DNA of 64,000 nt from Devosia rhizoryzae. Lineage in GTDB: Bacteria > Pseudomonadota > Alphaproteobacteria > Rhizobiales > Devosiaceae. How positions within the stretch are numbered: the first letter of the stretch is position 1; each line of letters starts with the position of its first letter. Positions 48,797-57,876 of this stretch are shown piece after piece. The translations under genes were made by a program, and so were the position numbers. The stretch lies in the NCBI RefSeq assembly GCF_016698665.1, contig NZ_CP068046.1:3286001-3350000 (forward strand). Reading direction: 5' to 3'. The notes beneath the pieces were generated by a model that ran no database searches, was not told where the DNA came from, and worked only from the letters and a program-made list of their open reading frames with translations.

Positions 48797-49824
48797 TGCA
48801 AGAACTCCGAAAACGCATCGTGCGACAGCGCGTGGGTATGAAAGAATTCGGCCGGGGGAAGAGTTTGGGCAAGACGGTGCTCGACGGCGGCATCGACGCT
48901 CACGTCGAGCATCTGCAGCGCGATGGTGACGGCGCCCTTGACCGGTTCGCTGCGGCTCGGCACTACCGTGATCTGCGGCATCGCGGCATGAAGCGTCTCG
49001 ATGATGCGGTTGCGCAGAAGGGGCGACGGATGCCGGAACACGCCGCCTGCCAGGAGCAAGTTGATGGGCTTGCCGACGATATCCACCTTGCGCGCTGCGG
49101 CGATGGCGATCTCCGCATAGGCAGTGCCATAGTCATCGAGGAGCTTGCGCGTCGCCGCATCGCCCCCATCGGCCGCGTCGAAAATGAGCGGCATCAAACC
49201 CGCCACATAGTCCGGCTGGGTCTGGTTGCGGCCGGTAAAGGTGTGCAGCAGTTGCTCGACGCTTTTCATCCGGAAATAGCGCAAGGCGGGTTCGGTGAGG
49301 CTGGTCGGCGGGTCGATACCCATTTCGGCGCGGTAAAGCAGCTGAAGGGCGGCATGGCTCATCTCGCTGCCGCCCTGGCGCAATTGCCAGAAGCTTGAAT
49401 GCCAGACATCGCCCTGTTCGTTACGGCTGCCGATGGCGGCGCCCGTGCCGCAGATGATGACGATGGCATTGCCGTCAGGTACGTCTGAACTCAACGCGCC
49501 AACCGCATCATTGACGATGCGCATGTTGGAGCCCAGCCCACGCTGGTGCAAGGCGTCGTTCCAATAGGCAAAGTCCTCCGGCCAGTCGCAGCCGCACAGG
49601 CTGAAGGCGGCGGCAGAAAGGTCCGCTGCCGTTACGTTGGCCGCGGCACAGGCACGGCTCACGGCAAGCTCCACTTCGTCGACGGCATGAGGATTGACGT
49701 AGATGTCGCAATTGCCTGCCCGGCCATAGCCGAGCACCTGGCCCCGGTCGTCGGCAATGACGGCGATGGTCTTGGTACCGCCGCCATCGACGCCGACGAC
49801 AAAGCGCGCTTCCGTTTGGCTCAT
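48793..49824 (-). CDS. BadF/BadG-type sugar kinase (N-acetylglucosamine kinase-like)
   Basis: A 343-residue ASKHA-fold kinase. The phosphate-1 motif is FVVGVDGGGTKTIAVIAD, the phosphate-2 region IVIICGTGAAIGSR, and the adenosine motif LLLAGGVFRHPSPLL. BadF-type kinases of this size phosphorylate GlcNAc or glucosamine. It overlaps both neighbours by 4 bp, so it is co-translated with the GH4 enzyme, and no PTS is seen here. Confidence 0.85.
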   Translation of the reverse strand: MSQTEARFVVGVDGGGTKTIAVIADDRGQVLGYGRAGNCDIYVNPHAVDEVELAVSRACAAANVTAADLSAAAFSLCGCDWPEDFAYWNDALHQRGLGSNMRIVNDAVGALSSDVPDGNAIVIICGTGAAIGSRNEQGDVWHSSFWQLRQGGSEMSHAALQLLYRAEMGIDPPTSLTEPALRYFRMKSVEQLLHTFTGRNQTQPDYVAGLMPLIFDAADGGDAATRKLLDDYGTAYAEIAIAAARKVDIVGKPINLLLAGGVFRHPSPLLRNRIIETLHAAMPQITVVPSRSEPVKGAVTIALQMLDVSVDAAVEHRLAQTLPPAEFFHTHALSHDAFSEFLQ

Positions 49825-51119
49825 GCGAGGAGCCGCTCAGGAAGGTAGGCACGATGCGCATCGGCCAGGTCGTCGTAAAGGGCTTCGGCCTTGGTGAGCG
49901 ACATGACCAGTGGATTGCTGGCCAGCGCCTGGATCGCCTGGTGGCGGTCGCCCTCCCAGGCCGCCCGTGCCGTGGCCGCCTGATACTCGCCCAGCATCTG
50001 GACAAGACCCGCGACCTGCGCCGGAACGGCACCCGAGGCGATCGGGGTTGCACCGTGCTTGTCGACAAAACCGGGGACCTCGACGACCATGTCATCGGGC
50101 AGGTTGGAGATTGCGCCGCGATTAGGGACATTAACAGGCCAGACCTCGCCCTTGTCGTTGAACATGGCGTCCATCACGTCGATGGCGATCTCCAGGAGCT
50201 CCATGCCGCCACGTGCCAGGTCGGGGTTGAGAACCGGTGTCCTGGAGGATGCGAGCTCCTCATAGTGCTGCCAAAAGCGCGGTACGTCGCGCATGATGTC
50301 CTGTGCCCTGGTGGTTGCAGCACTCTGCAATTCTTCGAGGATTTCGTCCTTGAAGTAATAGTACTTGAAATATTGAGCCGGGATGGAGTTCTGCGCCACG
50401 GTCATGTGCAGCAGGCGCCGTTGCTGCGCCGTGAGTTCGTTGCCGCCGCGCTTGGCTTCCCAAGCGTCCCGGACCTTTTCGATAAAGTCTTCGCCATCAT
50501 AAAGGTGACGCGTCGACCAGGAGGCGTGATTGAGCCCGATCATCGTCGTATCGAGCTTTTTCGGATCGAGCCCCGCCGCCTCGGCAACTTCGGCCGGGAA
50601 AATGATCGGACCTTCACAAAGCGAGATCACCCTTTGGTCGGTAAATTGGGTCACCGCCTGGGCAACGATGTTGACCGGGTTGGTATAATTGAAAAGCATG
50701 GCCTTTGGCGCCACACGCTGCATGTCGGCGACGAGATCCTTGATCACTGCGATGGAGCGCAGGGCCATGAAGAAGCCGCCGGGACCCTGAGTTTCCTGGC
50801 CGATCACGCCGTGCTTGAGCGGAATGGATTCATCGAGATAGCGCGCCTCGAAGCCGCCGGGACGAAAACTCGACAGCACCGCGTCGCAATCGGTGAGGCC
50901 AGCGGCGCGATCCGTGGTCGCCGAAAAGCGGATGTCGACGCCCTGGTAGTCGGCCATGTTCTGAGCCAGGCGGCGAACGATATCGAGACGTTCGGCATCG
51001 ATGTCGATCAGAACGATCTCGGAGCCGGCAAAATCATCGCCGTGATTGAGCCATCCCGCGATACATCCAGGCGCGCGAGTGCTGCCCCCGCCCACATATC
51101 CGATCTTAATGCCAGCCAA
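49821..51119 (-). CDS. Glycoside hydrolase family 4 (6-phospho-beta-glucosidase-like)
   Basis: A 432-residue NAD- and Mn-dependent glycosidase that cleaves by oxidation and elimination at C3. It has the Rossmann start IKIGYVGGGSTRAPG, the motif NYTNPVNI, and metal ligands in LCEGPII (Cys) and GLNHASW (His). The TTG at 51119 is chosen as start: GGGAGGGG lies 6 nt before it, and an ATG at 51167 would put the operator inside the gene. GH4 enzymes often act on 6-phospho-disaccharides; without a PTS here, an unphosphorylated or kinase-phosphorylated substrate is likely. Confidence 0.9.
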   Translation of the reverse strand: MAGIKIGYVGGGSTRAPGCIAGWLNHGDDFAGSEIVLIDIDAERLDIVRRLAQNMADYQGVDIRFSATTDRAAGLTDCDAVLSSFRPGGFEARYLDESIPLKHGVIGQETQGPGGFFMALRSIAVIKDLVADMQRVAPKAMLFNYTNPVNIVAQAVTQFTDQRVISLCEGPIIFPAEVAEAAGLDPKKLDTTMIGLNHASWSTRHLYDGEDFIEKVRDAWEAKRGGNELTAQQRRLLHMTVAQNSIPAQYFKYYYFKDEILEELQSAATTRAQDIMRDVPRFWQHYEELASSRTPVLNPDLARGGMELLEIAIDVMDAMFNDKGEVWPVNVPNRGAISNLPDDMVVEVPGFVDKHGATPIASGAVPAQVAGLVQMLGEYQAATARAAWEGDRHQAIQALASNPLVMSLTKAEALYDDLADAHRAYLPERLLA

Positions 51120-51144
51120 GTCGATCCCCTCCCGAGATAACACC

Positions 51145-51155
51145 GGTAACGTACC
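51145..51155 (-). promoter_or_regulatory. LacI-type operator of the glycosidase operon
   Basis: On the plus strand GGTAACGTACC, the exact reverse complement of the site before the importer operon. It lies 26 bp upstream of the TTG start and about 10 bp beyond the -10 box, where a repressor would block initiation. Confidence 0.7.
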
Positions 51156-51164
51156 CGGTCCGGC

Positions 51165-51193
51165 CAATCTATTGCTAGATGGGCTTTAGTCAA
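51165..51193 (-). promoter_or_regulatory. Candidate promoter of the glycosidase operon
   Basis: On the minus strand TTGACT (51193-51188), a 17-bp spacer and AGATTG (51170-51165). The operator follows just downstream. Confidence 0.45.
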
Positions 51194-51296
51194 CTGCTGA
51201 CGTCATGGCCTTAGTCCCTTGCGGAAATGAGGCCGCGTCACTGATCAGGTGCTGGACCTCATTGCACCTCACTGAGGCGCTCAGCGACCTGCCGTC

Positions 51297-52319
51297 TTAA
51301 TCTTCGGGAATGATGTGCCCGTAACCGGAGACGTGCAATTGGACCATGTCGGCGGGGTTGATGTGATGCGCGGTCGTAAAAATGTCGATCGGTTGGTCGA
51401 GCCCTGGACAGGCGATCTTCAACCGCCAGGATGAGCCTTGGTAGAGCCGGCTCAGCACGGTGGCTTGTGGACCCTCGCTGGTGCCGGCCTCGGCAGGCGA
51501 GACGGTCAATTGCTCGGGACGAAGTAAAATGCTGGCGTGGCGCGGTTCGGTCGCAGCGACGCGGATGGCGCCCAAGACGGTGTGCGCAAAGCCGTCGCGG
51601 ATATCTCCGTCGAGGACGATGGCCGAGCCCAGAAATCGTGCAGTGGCTGCGGTATTTGGACGGTCGTAGAGGCGTTGCGGCGGGCCGGCGTCGGCGACGC
51701 GGCCGGCCTGCATGACGACAAGATGGTCGGCAAAGGCCAGCGCTTCGGACTGGTCGTGCGTCACAAGGATCGAGGCGATGCCAGCCTCGCGCAACACAGT
51801 CTCGACCATGTCGCGCAAGTTTTCCCGCAGGCCGGCATCAAGTGCTGAAAACGGCTCGTCCAGCAGCATCAATGCCGGTTGCTGCGCCAGGGCGCGAGCA
51901 AGCGCGACACGCTGCTGCTGGCCCCCGGACAGCTCGTGCGGGCGACGGCTTTTCATGCTTGTGGGAAGGCCGACGCGGGCCAGGAGTTCATCGATCCGCA
52001 CAAGGCGCTCGGTGGCGCGGCGTGGCATGGCAAAGCCGATATTGCCGGCGACGCTCATATGGGGAAAGAGCGCGCCTTCCTGTGCCACATAGGCAATGTT
52101 GCGCTGGTGCGGCGGAACGGTCGCGAGCGGCTGGCCATCGAGAGTGATGCTGCCGCTGTCGGGACGCTCGAAGCCGGCGATCAGGCGAAGCAGGGTGGTC
52201 TTGCCCGATCCCGATGGACCGACGATCACGGTGCGGCGGCCTGCGGGGGCCACGATGCCGATGTCGGACACGGCCTGCTGATCGCCGTAGGATTTGGAGA
52301 CGCCGACAAGTTGCAGCAT
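51297..52319 (-). CDS. fbpC: Ferric iron ABC importer, ATP-binding protein (FbpC type)
   Basis: A 340-residue ATPase: Walker A VGPSGSGKTT, signature ELSGGQQQRVALARAL, Walker B LMLLDEPFSALD, then a TOBE-like C-terminal domain. The start at 52319 (MLQLVGVSKSYG) lies 2 bp after the permease stop; the open frame upstream of it has no protein-like sequence because it runs antisense-like through the permease gene. Together with the next two genes it forms a ferric-uptake importer. Confidence 0.93.
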   Translation of the reverse strand: MLQLVGVSKSYGDQQAVSDIGIVAPAGRRTVIVGPSGSGKTTLLRLIAGFERPDSGSITLDGQPLATVPPHQRNIAYVAQEGALFPHMSVAGNIGFAMPRRATERLVRIDELLARVGLPTSMKSRRPHELSGGQQQRVALARALAQQPALMLLDEPFSALDAGLRENLRDMVETVLREAGIASILVTHDQSEALAFADHLVVMQAGRVADAGPPQRLYDRPNTAATARFLGSAIVLDGDIRDGFAHTVLGAIRVAATEPRHASILLRPEQLTVSPAEAGTSEGPQATVLSRLYQGSSWRLKIACPGLDQPIDIFTTAHHINPADMVQLHVSGYGHIIPED

Positions 52320-52321
52320 GG

Positions 52322-53896
52322 TCAGGCCTGGCTCATGTGATCGGCACCGCCATGCAGCAGCACGACAAGTGGTACCGAGAGCAGGACCATCAGCAGCGCA
52401 TAGGGCGCCGCCATGGCGAGGTCGAGTTCGCTCGTATAGGCCCAAAAGCGCATGGCCAGCGTTCGCGTGCCATTGGGTGCGAGCATGAGCGTAGCGGTGA
52501 GTTCGGTGGTGATCCCCAGGCCGACAAGCGCTGCGCTGGCCAGGGCGCCCGGGGCGGCAAGGCGAATGGTCGTGTGCCAGATGGCGGAGAGGGGAGGGCG
52601 TCCGAGGCTTGTAGCTGCGCGTTCGAGCTCGACAGGCGCCTGGGCAATGCTGGTGCGGAGGCCCACAAGGGCGCGTGGCAAGAACATCAGCACATAGGCA
52701 AGGAGCAGGGTTGCAACGGTCTGGTAGAGGGGCAGCGAAATGTTCACGGTGACTGTCACCAGCGCAAGGGCGATGATGATACCGGGCAAGGCGCCAACGT
52801 AGGAATGCGATGCCTCCAGCAGCTTTTGCAGCCGGCTCGGCGCGCGCACGGTCAGCCAGGCGATGGGCAGGGCCGCAATAGTCGTCAGCGCAGCCCCGGA
52901 CAGGGTAAGTAGGGCGGTTTGGCCTAGTGCCGGGAGGATGAAGTCGAAGCGCCAGATGTCGGCACCTCCTGAGGCAAGCCAGCCCAGAAGCGTCCATGCA
53001 GGAACGGCGAGAGACAAGAGGGCGAACAATCCGCATAGGGTCAGCGCGGGCCATGTCCAGCGGCCAAGCGTGCTGCGGCGCCTGCTGCGGGCGGCACCGG
53101 CACCGACGCGAGCATAGCGTTCCTGCCCACGAAGGCGGGTTTCGAGGCCGAACAGGATCAGACAGAGGAGGACGAGGACGCCGCCGAGCAGGTTGGTTGA
53201 GGGGCCGTTGCCGACCGACTGGAACTGGTCGACGATCACGGTGGCAAACGTGTCGAAGCGGGTGAGGACGAAAAGCCCATACTCGGCCAGGAGGTGCAGG
53301 CCGATCAGCAGCGCCCCGCCCATGATGGCCAGCCGCAGCTGTGGCAGCACAACGCGCAAAAAGACGTTCGGCGGCGACTTGCCCATCGACTGTGCGGTTT
53401 CTTCCAGAGCGGGATCGAGCCGACGCAGCTGGGCGGCGATCGGCAGATAGATGAAGGGCAGGTAGGCAAGAATGGAGACGAGGGCGGCGGCGGCCAGGCC
53501 ATGGAAACGCGGCGCAAAAGCGCTCCATGCGTAAGAGTGAACAAAGGCGGGTACCGCCAGCGGCGCAACCATGATCCAGGACCAGAACCGTGCGAAGGGA
53601 ATGTCGGTGCGCTCGATCAGCCAGGCAAAGGCCAGCGCCAGGAGCGCCGACACAGGAAGCACGATCGCCAGCAAGGCCGAGGTGTTGAGCAGGAGGGCGC
53701 CCACCTTGGGCCGGAGCACGAGGTGGGCGATCGCCTGCCAGCCGCTGGTCAGGGCGACATAGAGCACGAAGGCCAAGGGCATAAGGCTGAGGAGGCCAGT
53801 CACCACCGCGGCACAGAGGATAAATGAAGGTCCTTCCCTGCGCGCTCGCGGTGTAGGAATTGCGCGGATCGACTGCGGGTCGGTGGTGACGGTCAT
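52322..53896 (-). CDS. fbpB: Ferric iron ABC importer permease (FbpB type)
   Basis: A 524-residue fused double permease with about 12 TM segments and two EAA loops (EETAQSMGKSPPNVFLR and ELERAATSLGRPPLSAI). Such fused permeases are typical of Fbp/Sfu/Hit iron importers and thiamine importers. The neighbouring binding protein favours ferric iron. Confidence 0.93.
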   Translation of the reverse strand: MTVTTDPQSIRAIPTPRARREGPSFILCAAVVTGLLSLMPLAFVLYVALTSGWQAIAHLVLRPKVGALLLNTSALLAIVLPVSALLALAFAWLIERTDIPFARFWSWIMVAPLAVPAFVHSYAWSAFAPRFHGLAAAALVSILAYLPFIYLPIAAQLRRLDPALEETAQSMGKSPPNVFLRVVLPQLRLAIMGGALLIGLHLLAEYGLFVLTRFDTFATVIVDQFQSVGNGPSTNLLGGVLVLLCLILFGLETRLRGQERYARVGAGAARSRRRSTLGRWTWPALTLCGLFALLSLAVPAWTLLGWLASGGADIWRFDFILPALGQTALLTLSGAALTTIAALPIAWLTVRAPSRLQKLLEASHSYVGALPGIIIALALVTVTVNISLPLYQTVATLLLAYVLMFLPRALVGLRTSIAQAPVELERAATSLGRPPLSAIWHTTIRLAAPGALASAALVGLGITTELTATLMLAPNGTRTLAMRFWAYTSELDLAMAAPYALLMVLLSVPLVVLLHGGADHMSQA

Positions 53897-53908
53897 GACG
53901 AGGACCGC

Positions 53909-54904
53909 CTAGAGCAGTCCGGCAACCGTCATAAGCTCGGCGGCCTTGACCGTATCGAGCTGGGTGGGGTCGATCTGCGGCGCCCCAAGGTCGTTCAGTG
54001 GGGGTAGGGCGGCGTTGGATTCATGACCCACGCCGACCGCATATTCGTAGGAGGTGCCGTCCCGCAGCACATCCTGACCCTTGGTGGTTATGAAGCGGAG
54101 GAAAGCCTCTGCTTCCTCCTTGTGCTGGCTGGAAGCAAGCACGCCGCCGCCTGAGATGGAGACAAAGGCGCCTGGGTCGCTGTTGCCAAAATAATGCAGC
54201 GAGGTGTTGGCGCTGCTTTCGCTGGTGCCCGCCTGATCGCCGAACCAGTAATAGTGGTAGATCAGCGCGCCATCGACTTCGCCGTTGTTGGCAGCGGCCA
54301 GCGCAGCGCGATTGCCGCGGACGATGACGGCATTGGCCGCCATGCCCTGGAGCCATTCGAGCGTCGCAGCTTCCCCCTCGAGCACGAGATAGGCGGCGAC
54401 GATTGCCTGAAAATCGGCGCCGCTCGGCGATGCGGCCCAGCGACCCTGCCAAGCCGCATCGGCAAGCTCGTCCATGGTCTTGGGAAGATCGGCTGCAGCG
54501 AGGCTATCCTTGTTGTAGGCAAAGACGGTGGAGCGCGCAGCGATACCGGTCCAATTGCCATTCTCGGGCCGAAACTGCGCCGGTACGGCCTCCAAGATGT
54601 CTTGAGGCAGGGGTTCGAAGAGACCGGCATTATCCACCAGCACCATGCCCGGAGAGTTTTCCGTGAGGAAAACGTCGGCGGGCGAATTAGCGCCTTCCTG
54701 AAGGATCTGGTTGGCGACTTCAAGATCGGATCCCTGCCGGATGATGACGGGAATGCCGGTTTCTTCCGTAAAACTGGTGGCCCATTCCTGCGCCAGCGTT
54801 TCGTGCTGGGCGTTATAGACAGTGATCGGCCCCTCCTGCGCGAGAGCCGAGGAAACACCGAGCGCCAGAAGCGCCACCGAAGCCAAGAAAGCCTGCCTGA
54901 TCAT
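53909..54904 (-). CDS. fbpA: Ferric iron ABC importer, substrate-binding protein (FbpA type)
   Basis: A 331-residue periplasmic binding protein. Signal peptide residues 1-23 (MIRQAFLASVALLALGVSSA), mature start ITVYNAQHETLAQEWATSF. The conserved C-lobe features YHYYWFGDQAG and YEYAVGVG carry tyrosines of the type that bind Fe(III) in FbpA. Start at 54904 is chosen for the signal peptide over an upstream in-frame ATG. It is divergent from the imelysin operon, another iron system. Confidence 0.92.
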   Translation of the reverse strand: MIRQAFLASVALLALGVSSALAQEGPITVYNAQHETLAQEWATSFTEETGIPVIIRQGSDLEVANQILQEGANSPADVFLTENSPGMVLVDNAGLFEPLPQDILEAVPAQFRPENGNWTGIAARSTVFAYNKDSLAAADLPKTMDELADAAWQGRWAASPSGADFQAIVAAYLVLEGEAATLEWLQGMAANAVIVRGNRAALAAANNGEVDGALIYHYYWFGDQAGTSESSANTSLHYFGNSDPGAFVSISGGGVLASSQHKEEAEAFLRFITTKGQDVLRDGTSYEYAVGVGHESNAALPPLNDLGAPQIDPTQLDTVKAAELMTVAGLL

Positions 54905-55045
54905 TGTGCATCCAAGGCGCCAGACCGCCGGTCGCAAAGTTGATGCGCAGTGTCTAATTTGAAGTGGAGCAGATGTCCACGCCCAGTTGCTTTCCTAAGG
55001 TGAGAAGCGTACTCAGCTTTGCCAATTTCACCCGAGGAGTGGTTG
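54905..55045. promoter_or_regulatory. Divergent iron-gene control region
   Basis: The 141 bp between the ferric-binding protein and the imelysin operon. Shared iron control is expected, but I could not find a convincing Irr, RirA or Fur box by eye; only a short GTGGA/TCCAC inverted pair near 54965-54980 was seen. Confidence 0.3.
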
Positions 55046-56308
55046 ATGCCTTCGATCGACAAGCGCTGGCTGCGCGGTCTTACCATAACTCTTGCCGTGT
55101 CGGTTTCGCCCATGGCGGTACAAGCGCAGGCGCCGGCCGATGCGGATGTGTTGAGCAATTACGCCGACCTGGCCCTTGCCGGCTACGAGGATAGCCTTGC
55201 TACCGCAAAGGCGCTCGATGTCGCGATAGACGCCTTGATTGCCGATCCGAGTGAGCAAACCCTCGAGGCTGCGCGCAATGCCTGGAAAGCGGCGCGCATT
55301 CCCTATCAGCAGACCGAGGCTTTCCGTTTCGGCAATCCGATCGTCGATGAATGGGAAGGCCGCGTGAATGCCTGGCCGCTCGACGAAGGGCTGATCGACT
55401 ATGTCGCCACAAGCTATGGCACCGAAAGCGACAGCAATGCCCTTTATGTGGCCAATGTCATCGCCAACCCGGACATTACCATCGACGGAGCGGCAGTGGA
55501 CGCTTCCGATATTACGCCCAAATTGCTGCGCGACGCGCTCCAGGAAGCTGCAGGCGTCGAGTCCAATGTGGCGACCGGCTACCATGCCATCGAATTTTTG
55601 CTCTGGGGCCAAGACCTCAACGGCACCGAGGCTGGCGCCGGCGAGCGCCCCTTCACCGATTACTCCAGCGCCGATCACGCCGATCGCCGCTCTGCATACC
55701 TCAAAGCGGCTTCCACCCTTCTGGTGAGCGACCTGGAAGAAATGGTGGGCAACTGGGAAGCGGGCGGAGCTGCCCGCGAGGCGCTTCCCGAGCTCGGCAT
55801 TTCTGCCATCCTCACCGGCATGGGATCGCTCAGCTTTGGCGAGCTGGCCGGCGAGCGCATGAAGCTTGGCCTCCTGCTCCATGATCCGGAAGAAGAGCAT
55901 GACTGCTTCTCGGACAATACGCATGTGTCCCATCTTGAGGATGCCCGCGGCATTCAGAACGTTTATCTGGGCAAGTATGTGCGCGTCGACGGATCGGTGG
56001 TTGAAGGGCCATCCTTGTCCGATGTCATCGCGGCGAAGGACGAGGCGCTCGACACCGAGATCAAGGCGCTGCTCGACGACACCATGACCAAGATGGAGGT
56101 CATGGCAGATCGTGCCGAAGCCGGTGAGGCCTATGACCAGCAGATCGGCGAAGGCAACCAGGAAGGCAATGCGGTGGTGCAGGCCGCGATCGACGGCCTG
56201 ATCGCCCAGACCCGCGGCATTGAACGCGCAGTGGCCCTGCTGGAGCTGTCGGATGTCACGATCGAGGACAGCGATTCTCTTTCGGATCCCGACGCCGTGT
56301 TCCAGTAG
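55046..56308 (+). CDS. Imelysin-family protein with intact GxHxxE motif
   Basis: A 420-residue periplasmic protein of the imelysin (M75/EfeO/IrpA) family, linked to iron uptake. The signal peptide is residues 1-27. The family motif GYHAIE is at 178-183, followed by FLLWGQDLNGT. The C-terminal lobe has HDCFSDNTHVSH, also typical of IrpA-like members. Start at 55046 has GAGGAG 6 nt before it; an upstream in-frame ATG (55019) would spoil the signal peptide. It begins a four-gene operon. Confidence 0.92.
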   Translation: MPSIDKRWLRGLTITLAVSVSPMAVQAQAPADADVLSNYADLALAGYEDSLATAKALDVAIDALIADPSEQTLEAARNAWKAARIPYQQTEAFRFGNPIVDEWEGRVNAWPLDEGLIDYVATSYGTESDSNALYVANVIANPDITIDGAAVDASDITPKLLRDALQEAAGVESNVATGYHAIEFLLWGQDLNGTEAGAGERPFTDYSSADHADRRSAYLKAASTLLVSDLEEMVGNWEAGGAAREALPELGISAILTGMGSLSFGELAGERMKLGLLLHDPEEEHDCFSDNTHVSHLEDARGIQNVYLGKYVRVDGSVVEGPSLSDVIAAKDEALDTEIKALLDDTMTKMEVMADRAEAGEAYDQQIGEGNQEGNAVVQAAIDGLIAQTRGIERAVALLELSDVTIEDSDSLSDPDAVFQ

Positions 56309-56364
56309 GCGCTCTGCTCAAGAGGCCCGGGCCGCGCCCGGGTCCGCAAACTCCGGTTGCCCGC

Positions 56365-57876
56365 ATGCATCTTCGCCTCACCCTTGCGCTGATCGCCGTT
56401 CTGGCAGGCGGACTGGTGTTTGCCGATGAGTACGGCACGCGCCCCGACCTCAGCAGCGAGGACCTGGCGCGCGTCCGATCCGTGACCGCAGCGACAACCG
56501 ATTTTTCAGCGCCGGAAAAGTTCGAGACCAATCCCGCCGGCGCAGGGACAACGCGGTTCTCCGTCAATCAGGACGCGTTCAGCCATTTTCTGGACAATCT
56601 CAGCTTCGAGCAGGAAGAACAGTTCAAGCTGGGCAATGCGCTGTTTCGCAAGATCTGGGTGAGTTCTCCCAGTTCTACCCAGGCCTCGGATGGGCTCGGG
56701 CCCCTGTTCAACGCGCGCGGCTGCCAGAGCTGTCACATCAAGGACGGTCGGGGGCATCCCCCGTTTGAGGGGCAGGCCGAGAACGTTTCGATGTTCCTCC
56801 GTCTTTCCGTGCCGCCGACCGATCCCGACCCGCGCCTCGCCATGGATGGCGTCATTGCCGGGGAAGTGGGCGACCCGACCTATGGCCTGCAGCTGCAGGA
56901 CTTTGCCGTGCCGGGCCTAAAGGCCGAGGGGCGCATGGTCATCGACTATGCCGACATGCCAGTGACCTTGGGCGACGGTACGGTCGTGACGCTGCGCAAG
57001 CCGAGCTATTCCGTGGCCGATCTTGCCTATGGGCCGCTGGCAGACGATGTGATGATCTCGCCGCGCATCGCCAACACGATGATCGGACTCGGTCTGGTCG
57101 AGGCTATTCCCCAGGAAGACATTCTCGCCCATGCCGATCCCGAAGATCGCGACGGCGATGGTGTTTCAGGGCGTCCGAACTGGACCGTAGCGCCCGAACG
57201 CAACGAGACCGCGCTGGGGCGTTTCGGCTGGAAGGCGGGCATGGCCACGATCCGGAGCCAGTCCGCCGCCGCCTTTGCCGGCGACATCGGCATTTCGACC
57301 CCGCTGATCGATCTACCCCATGGCGATTGCACCGAGAAGCAGCCGGAGTGCCTGGTTTTGCCCACCGGCGAGCAGCCGCGCCTAGGCGAGGGGGAGGCGC
57401 CCGATCCGGTCCTTGATCTGGTCACCTTTTATGCCGGGACCCTGGGTGTGCCGGAGCGACGGAATGTCGGTGACGAACAAATTCTGGCTGGCAAGGCGGC
57501 CTTTTACCAGGCTGGCTGCGCCAGTTGCCATGTGCCCAAATTCGTCACCAGCAAGCTTGCCGAGAATCCGGCGCATCGCTTCCAGCTGATCTGGCCCTAT
57601 TCGGACTTCCTGCTCCACGACATGGGCGCAGGCCTTGCCGATGGGCGTCCCGAAGGACAGGCGGACGGCAGCGAGTGGCGCACCCCACCCCTTTGGGGCA
57701 TCGGGCTCACCGAGACGGTTTCCGGCCACACATTCTTCCTCCATGATGGGAGGGCGCGAAGCCTCACCGAAGCCATCCTCTGGCATGGCGGCGAAGCGCA
57801 GGCGGCGCGCGACAGCTTTGCAGCCATGAGCGAAACGCAACGCGCCGACCTTTTGGCGTTCCTGGGATCCCTTTGA
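56365..57876 (+). CDS. Di-haem oxidoreductase family protein (DUF1111)
   Basis: A 503-residue exported di-haem c-type protein. Signal peptide about residues 1-20. Haem-binding CQSCH is at 120-124 and CASCH at 385-389. The second site is followed by HVPKF, as in the thiol-oxidoreductase-annotated DUF1111 family. It probably carries out electron transfer or metal redox chemistry in the periplasm for the imelysin partners. It overlaps the next gene by 4 bp. Confidence 0.92.
   Translation: MHLRLTLALIAVLAGGLVFADEYGTRPDLSSEDLARVRSVTAATTDFSAPEKFETNPAGAGTTRFSVNQDAFSHFLDNLSFEQEEQFKLGNALFRKIWVSSPSSTQASDGLGPLFNARGCQSCHIKDGRGHPPFEGQAENVSMFLRLSVPPTDPDPRLAMDGVIAGEVGDPTYGLQLQDFAVPGLKAEGRMVIDYADMPVTLGDGTVVTLRKPSYSVADLAYGPLADDVMISPRIANTMIGLGLVEAIPQEDILAHADPEDRDGDGVSGRPNWTVAPERNETALGRFGWKAGMATIRSQSAAAFAGDIGISTPLIDLPHGDCTEKQPECLVLPTGEQPRLGEGEAPDPVLDLVTFYAGTLGVPERRNVGDEQILAGKAAFYQAGCASCHVPKFVTSKLAENPAHRFQLIWPYSDFLLHDMGAGLADGRPEGQADGSEWRTPPLWGIGLTETVSGHTFFLHDGRARSLTEAILWHGGEAQAARDSFAAMSETQRADLLAFLGSL

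Noticed and set aside
51200..51296. Small inverted repeats (CTGAG/CTCAG, AGGTGC/GCACCT) as a terminator
   Set aside because: The stems are short, have no T-tract, and lie upstream rather than downstream of the minus-strand ferric importer genes.
52320..53528. N-terminal extension of the FbpC frame by about 400 codons
   Set aside because: It runs through the permease gene in another frame with Arg/Pro-rich shadow sequence. The ATPase begins at MLQLVGVSKSYG (52319).
54905..55045. A Fur, Irr or RirA box between the iron operons
   Set aside because: I looked for TGA-N9-TCA and for the ICE pattern and saw no convincing match, so none is annotated; a matrix search would decide.
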